A DNA stretch of 64,000 nucleotides, taken from contig NC_091099.1 in the NCBI RefSeq assembly GCF_024713975.1, forward strand, positions 4,335,501 through 4,399,500, in the 5' to 3' direction. This stretch comes from Paralichthys olivaceus (lineage: Eukaryota; Chordata; Actinopteri; Pleuronectiformes; Paralichthyidae). Below the pieces are notes generated by a model. It was not told the origin of the DNA, did not search any database, and was given only the letters and a program-made list of their open reading frames with translations. Within the stretch, counting starts at the first letter, position 1, and each line of letters opens with the position of its first letter. Of this stretch, positions 60,860 to 64,000 are shown piece after piece. The position numbers and the translations under genes were made by a program.

Positions 60860-61483
60860 ATGCTGGAGATGAACAGGCCACACACTGTAAATCACACGTG
60901 CTGCTTTTTTATTTCTTTTTTATCTGTTTCTTCCGCACGTGTCAAATAATTGTTGTTGTGCTTTAACTTTTTTTTTTTTTTTTTTTAAATTTTCAGTGAC
61001 AATTGAAATGAAAGCGTTTTGTGCTGTGTGTCGACAGTGGGACATCTATACGTCGTGTAGTGGGAGGCAGCAGTGCTAAATAATTCTGAAGGAACACTTT
61101 GTAACAGTGGTGGACATCAGAGGGTTCAACGGATTCAATTCTTAATTCTCGATTTCATTGAGATAATCATCTTTTCTGTGATTGAGGTTTTCCCACACAC
61201 TGCACCTCCAGTCCTCACGTCTGATCCATGACTGTTTTACTCCACAGCCTTTGTCCTCGTCCCTCCACAGACTGTCCCTCCTCGCGCATCTGACATGGGG
61301 GGGGGGGAAACGTGGACACATCTGAAAGCAGGTGAGCCACTGACTAACGCACATTGTGCCAGTTGCCAGTTCCACTGTGCGTGTGACAGCGGCTAACCTG
61401 GTTTTGGGAGAACCTCTCAACCCCCCACCCCACACCCCCCCATGGACACGTCCCTGGGACAGAGGCCTGCTCTACATGACTTC

Positions 61484-61525
<42 letters not shown>

Positions 61526-64000
61526 ACTGTATAGTTCTTCCTCCTATCACAAGCTGTACCTCATTTAAGGCCCGTAGCCTTTGTATTGTCTCCTGTGGGA
61601 GTTGACTTCTGGTAAATACCTCTGCCACTGTGAAGGTGATTGGTGAGTGTTATATTTCAGTTTCGGTTTTCATTTTCATCCATTCTCTGGATTTAAAGGG
61701 TTCGAAAAGCAGAAATGTAACTTAATTAGAAAAGAATCTGGTTTTCATCCGTGAGAACATTTGGTAAAGATATTAATAAAGTAATATTTCCTCCACTTTC
61801 CTTTCTAGTTATTCACACCGAGATGCATAGAAGCAAACATTTGAGCTCTCAAGTAAGGAAATGTAATTCATTGTATGTGTTTATAAGAAATAGTAAAGTT
61901 TCTAAAATCAGCTGTGACATCATGTCATTTGTTTTAACCATGTAATGCATTTCCTGGTATCAGCGCGCATGTTTCATACCCACCGGTGTCCCATGAGTCA
62001 CGGTGACACAGAGGAATAGATAAGTGCTGTATGTCAGACTCATTAACGTGTGGCCCCATTAATCATCACAGATGCTCACTCTCGTCCACATAAAGGAGGC
62101 TGTGTCCCAGACACCCGCGGCCTGTTAGAAAGACTTATCCATCACTGTCCATCGAAAGTGCTCAAATGTTCAAAAACAAACAAACAGAAAACATCGAGTC
62201 GGTTCAGATGGGGTTTATGTGGAGCACCATTGTATGAGCGAAAAAAAATAATTCCTTCAGTGTTGCGTCCTGAATCACCACCGTAATCTGTTAATGTTCC
62301 GTTTATGAGATTGGAATCCTCGGAGTTCAGATATGAGGCGGGTGAGGCCGGACACGTTTCACTTTGCAAGTAAGAGAACCGGAAATAACATGGAAATAAA
62401 ATAATAAAATTGTAAATAACATATGAAACATTGAGGTCTGTTGAAAATAAAACATTTGATTTAAGGAATCCTTGTGTCGTCCAATGATTGTTCTGAAATA
62501 CGTCCTCGTACATCCTATATTTCTTCTGACCCTTCGGTTAACCATGTGAATGCAGCATTGCCTGGAACATGCAGAGGGAAAGACTATTTCTATTTTAAGT
62601 GTGTGTGTAGCGTCCCCCTTGTGTTGCACCGGGGGCCCGGTCTCGTCCAGACAGTGAGAACTAAACAAGGATTTGAAGCTTATCTAATTCCTGCCAAGCC
62701 AGACAGATCTAAATCTTCTCAGTATAATCCAATTGCACATAATTAATCATAATATCTCAACTGGCCATCTCGTGCATGCCTCCTCAATGCTTAACAACAT
62801 CGGCAGGAAGTGGAAGAAGTGATTCCTAAATTTAAAACTCTATATTTTTAATGCTTTGAGAGAGTTTTTGATATTTATGTTTACTGCATACGGAAACTGG
62901 AAGAATATTTGCACTGTGCTTGGGGACGTTACCTGGCGAGCGTCAGGAGATGAGGAGTATTTATAGAAATCCACAGGGTTTCAGTGTGGGGTTAGCCAGA
63001 GCACCAGGGAAACTTCACGTCACTCTGTGTGACAGCCAGCATATTTACTCTCCTGGGTAAACAAACAGGAAAGGGGTGGAGGACAAGCGCTGTGCAGAGG
63101 CTCGTAGTCGAGCCGTTGTGTGTTTATCCTGCACCAGGGACACTTCTCACTTCTCCTTAAGTCCGAAATCACAGAACGTAACAAAACTATTTGTCGTCAG
63201 TAATTTAAAGAGAAGAAGAACCTATTTAGACTCAAAGGGGGAGAGTCCACAGTTCTGCAATCAGTTGTCCTCTAGTGGCAAGAATAGGAGAGGGAGCTCC
63301 TTCCACCGACAGGAAGAAGATGAACTTTACGGTTACATAACTAAAACGTTCGGCAGGCCTCTGAAATGCTCACAAGTCTGCAGTGCTCTTGTGTCTTTAT
63401 TGTCATGTCCTGTACATATACTGTCACACTTATCGTAACAGCAGAAGCCATGATGCCAGGACAGTTTGCCACATGTCCCCCTGCACCCGAAGATGCACCG
63501 GGTGAACTTTCATCCAGCCAACTGTGAATTTTAGATTTAAGGAACCTGGAAACGACTGTGCGGCATCACGAGCAATGAGGAAAGCATGCATATGCCATCA
63601 CCTATAATATATTCATAATGCATTTCACCCAAGAGATCCATGGCACTGGCATTTGTTTAGAAAGTGCACACTGGTGAGTTAATTATTTACTGCAGGGAAT
63701 CCCAGATGCTCCGCTGTGTCGTTTAAATAAGGATTATAATTAAAATCGGTTCCATAAAGAGGGAAATTAAAAAACAATCACTGCACAACAGATTATCTAA
63801 AACACAATACACATTTTTATTATACTTAAATACATAGTGATAATTTCTCTAGATAAAAGGTTTCTAAATTATTTTACATTTCATACAGATACATTGAAGT
63901 GTTTAGAGTAGAAAAAAAACTCTGTAAATATATTTGTCTTATGTTTATACAGTATGTATATCCATGGAAGATTGAACAATAACAGGAGTTACAAAGATAG
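60860..64000. other. No recognised exon; likely first intron of the unidentified gene
   Basis: The stretch holds a (TG)n run at 61,486-61,522, poly-T at 60,968-60,986 and no motif-bearing open frame. It ends at the window edge in AT-rich text. Confidence 0.45.
61486..61522. repeat. (TG)n microsatellite
   Basis: A pure TG run of about 37 nt. Confidence 0.95.

Overview
The window looks like nuclear DNA from a ray-finned, probably acanthomorph, fish. The genes are intron-rich with many short introns (100-150 nt) and vertebrate splice signals. CA/TG microsatellites are dense, and several short interspersed elements resemble ones common in spiny-rayed fish. The gene content (GNAO1, HSF4, two fish-type CYP2 P450s, a transglutaminase) is vertebrate. 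Nothing indicates bacteria, an autonomous virus or CRISPR.

Layout. (1) 1-3,000: the 5' end of GNAO1 (G-alpha-o) on the minus strand. Coding exons 1 and 2 are present; the rest lies beyond the left edge. (2) 3,000-18,300: gene desert with remnants of interspersed elements. (3) 18,300-30,650: a complete HSF4 gene, minus strand, 12 coding exons, 441 aa. (4) 31,400-43,800: two CYP2-family P450 genes in tandem, both minus strand, 11 coding exons each, 498 and 489 aa, related to fish CYP2X/CYP2Y. (5) 44,000-49,200: intergenic DNA with a local segmental duplication. (6) 49,250-56,745: a complete transglutaminase gene, plus strand, 15 coding exons, 688 aa, with a TATA promoter and an intact Cys-His-Asp triad. 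(7) 56,750-64,000: no recognised protein gene; a CpG island with a likely first exon and strong donor at about 60.2-60.84 kb suggests a plus-strand gene starting here and running off the right edge.

All exon models were joined by hand from splice sites. Each complete gene gives one open frame whose total length is a multiple of three, with family motifs in the expected order. The genes encode a signalling G protein, a stress/lens transcription factor, microsomal oxidases and a protein crosslinker, so they are not an obvious pathway; the P450 pair is a local duplication.

The most interesting observation concerns microsatellites and splicing. HSF4 exon 10 and transglutaminase exon 4 each lie between a (UG)n tract touching the 3' splice site and a complementary (CA)n tract just after the 5' splice site. 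HSF4 exon 6 has a looser version. Skipping any of these exons would truncate the protein. Also notable are an HSF4 intron made mostly of a pyrimidine pentanucleotide repeat, a P450 donor that is the first GT of a GT repeat, tandem acceptors in the other P450, and a 479-bp hAT-like element with a perfect 8-bp target duplication.
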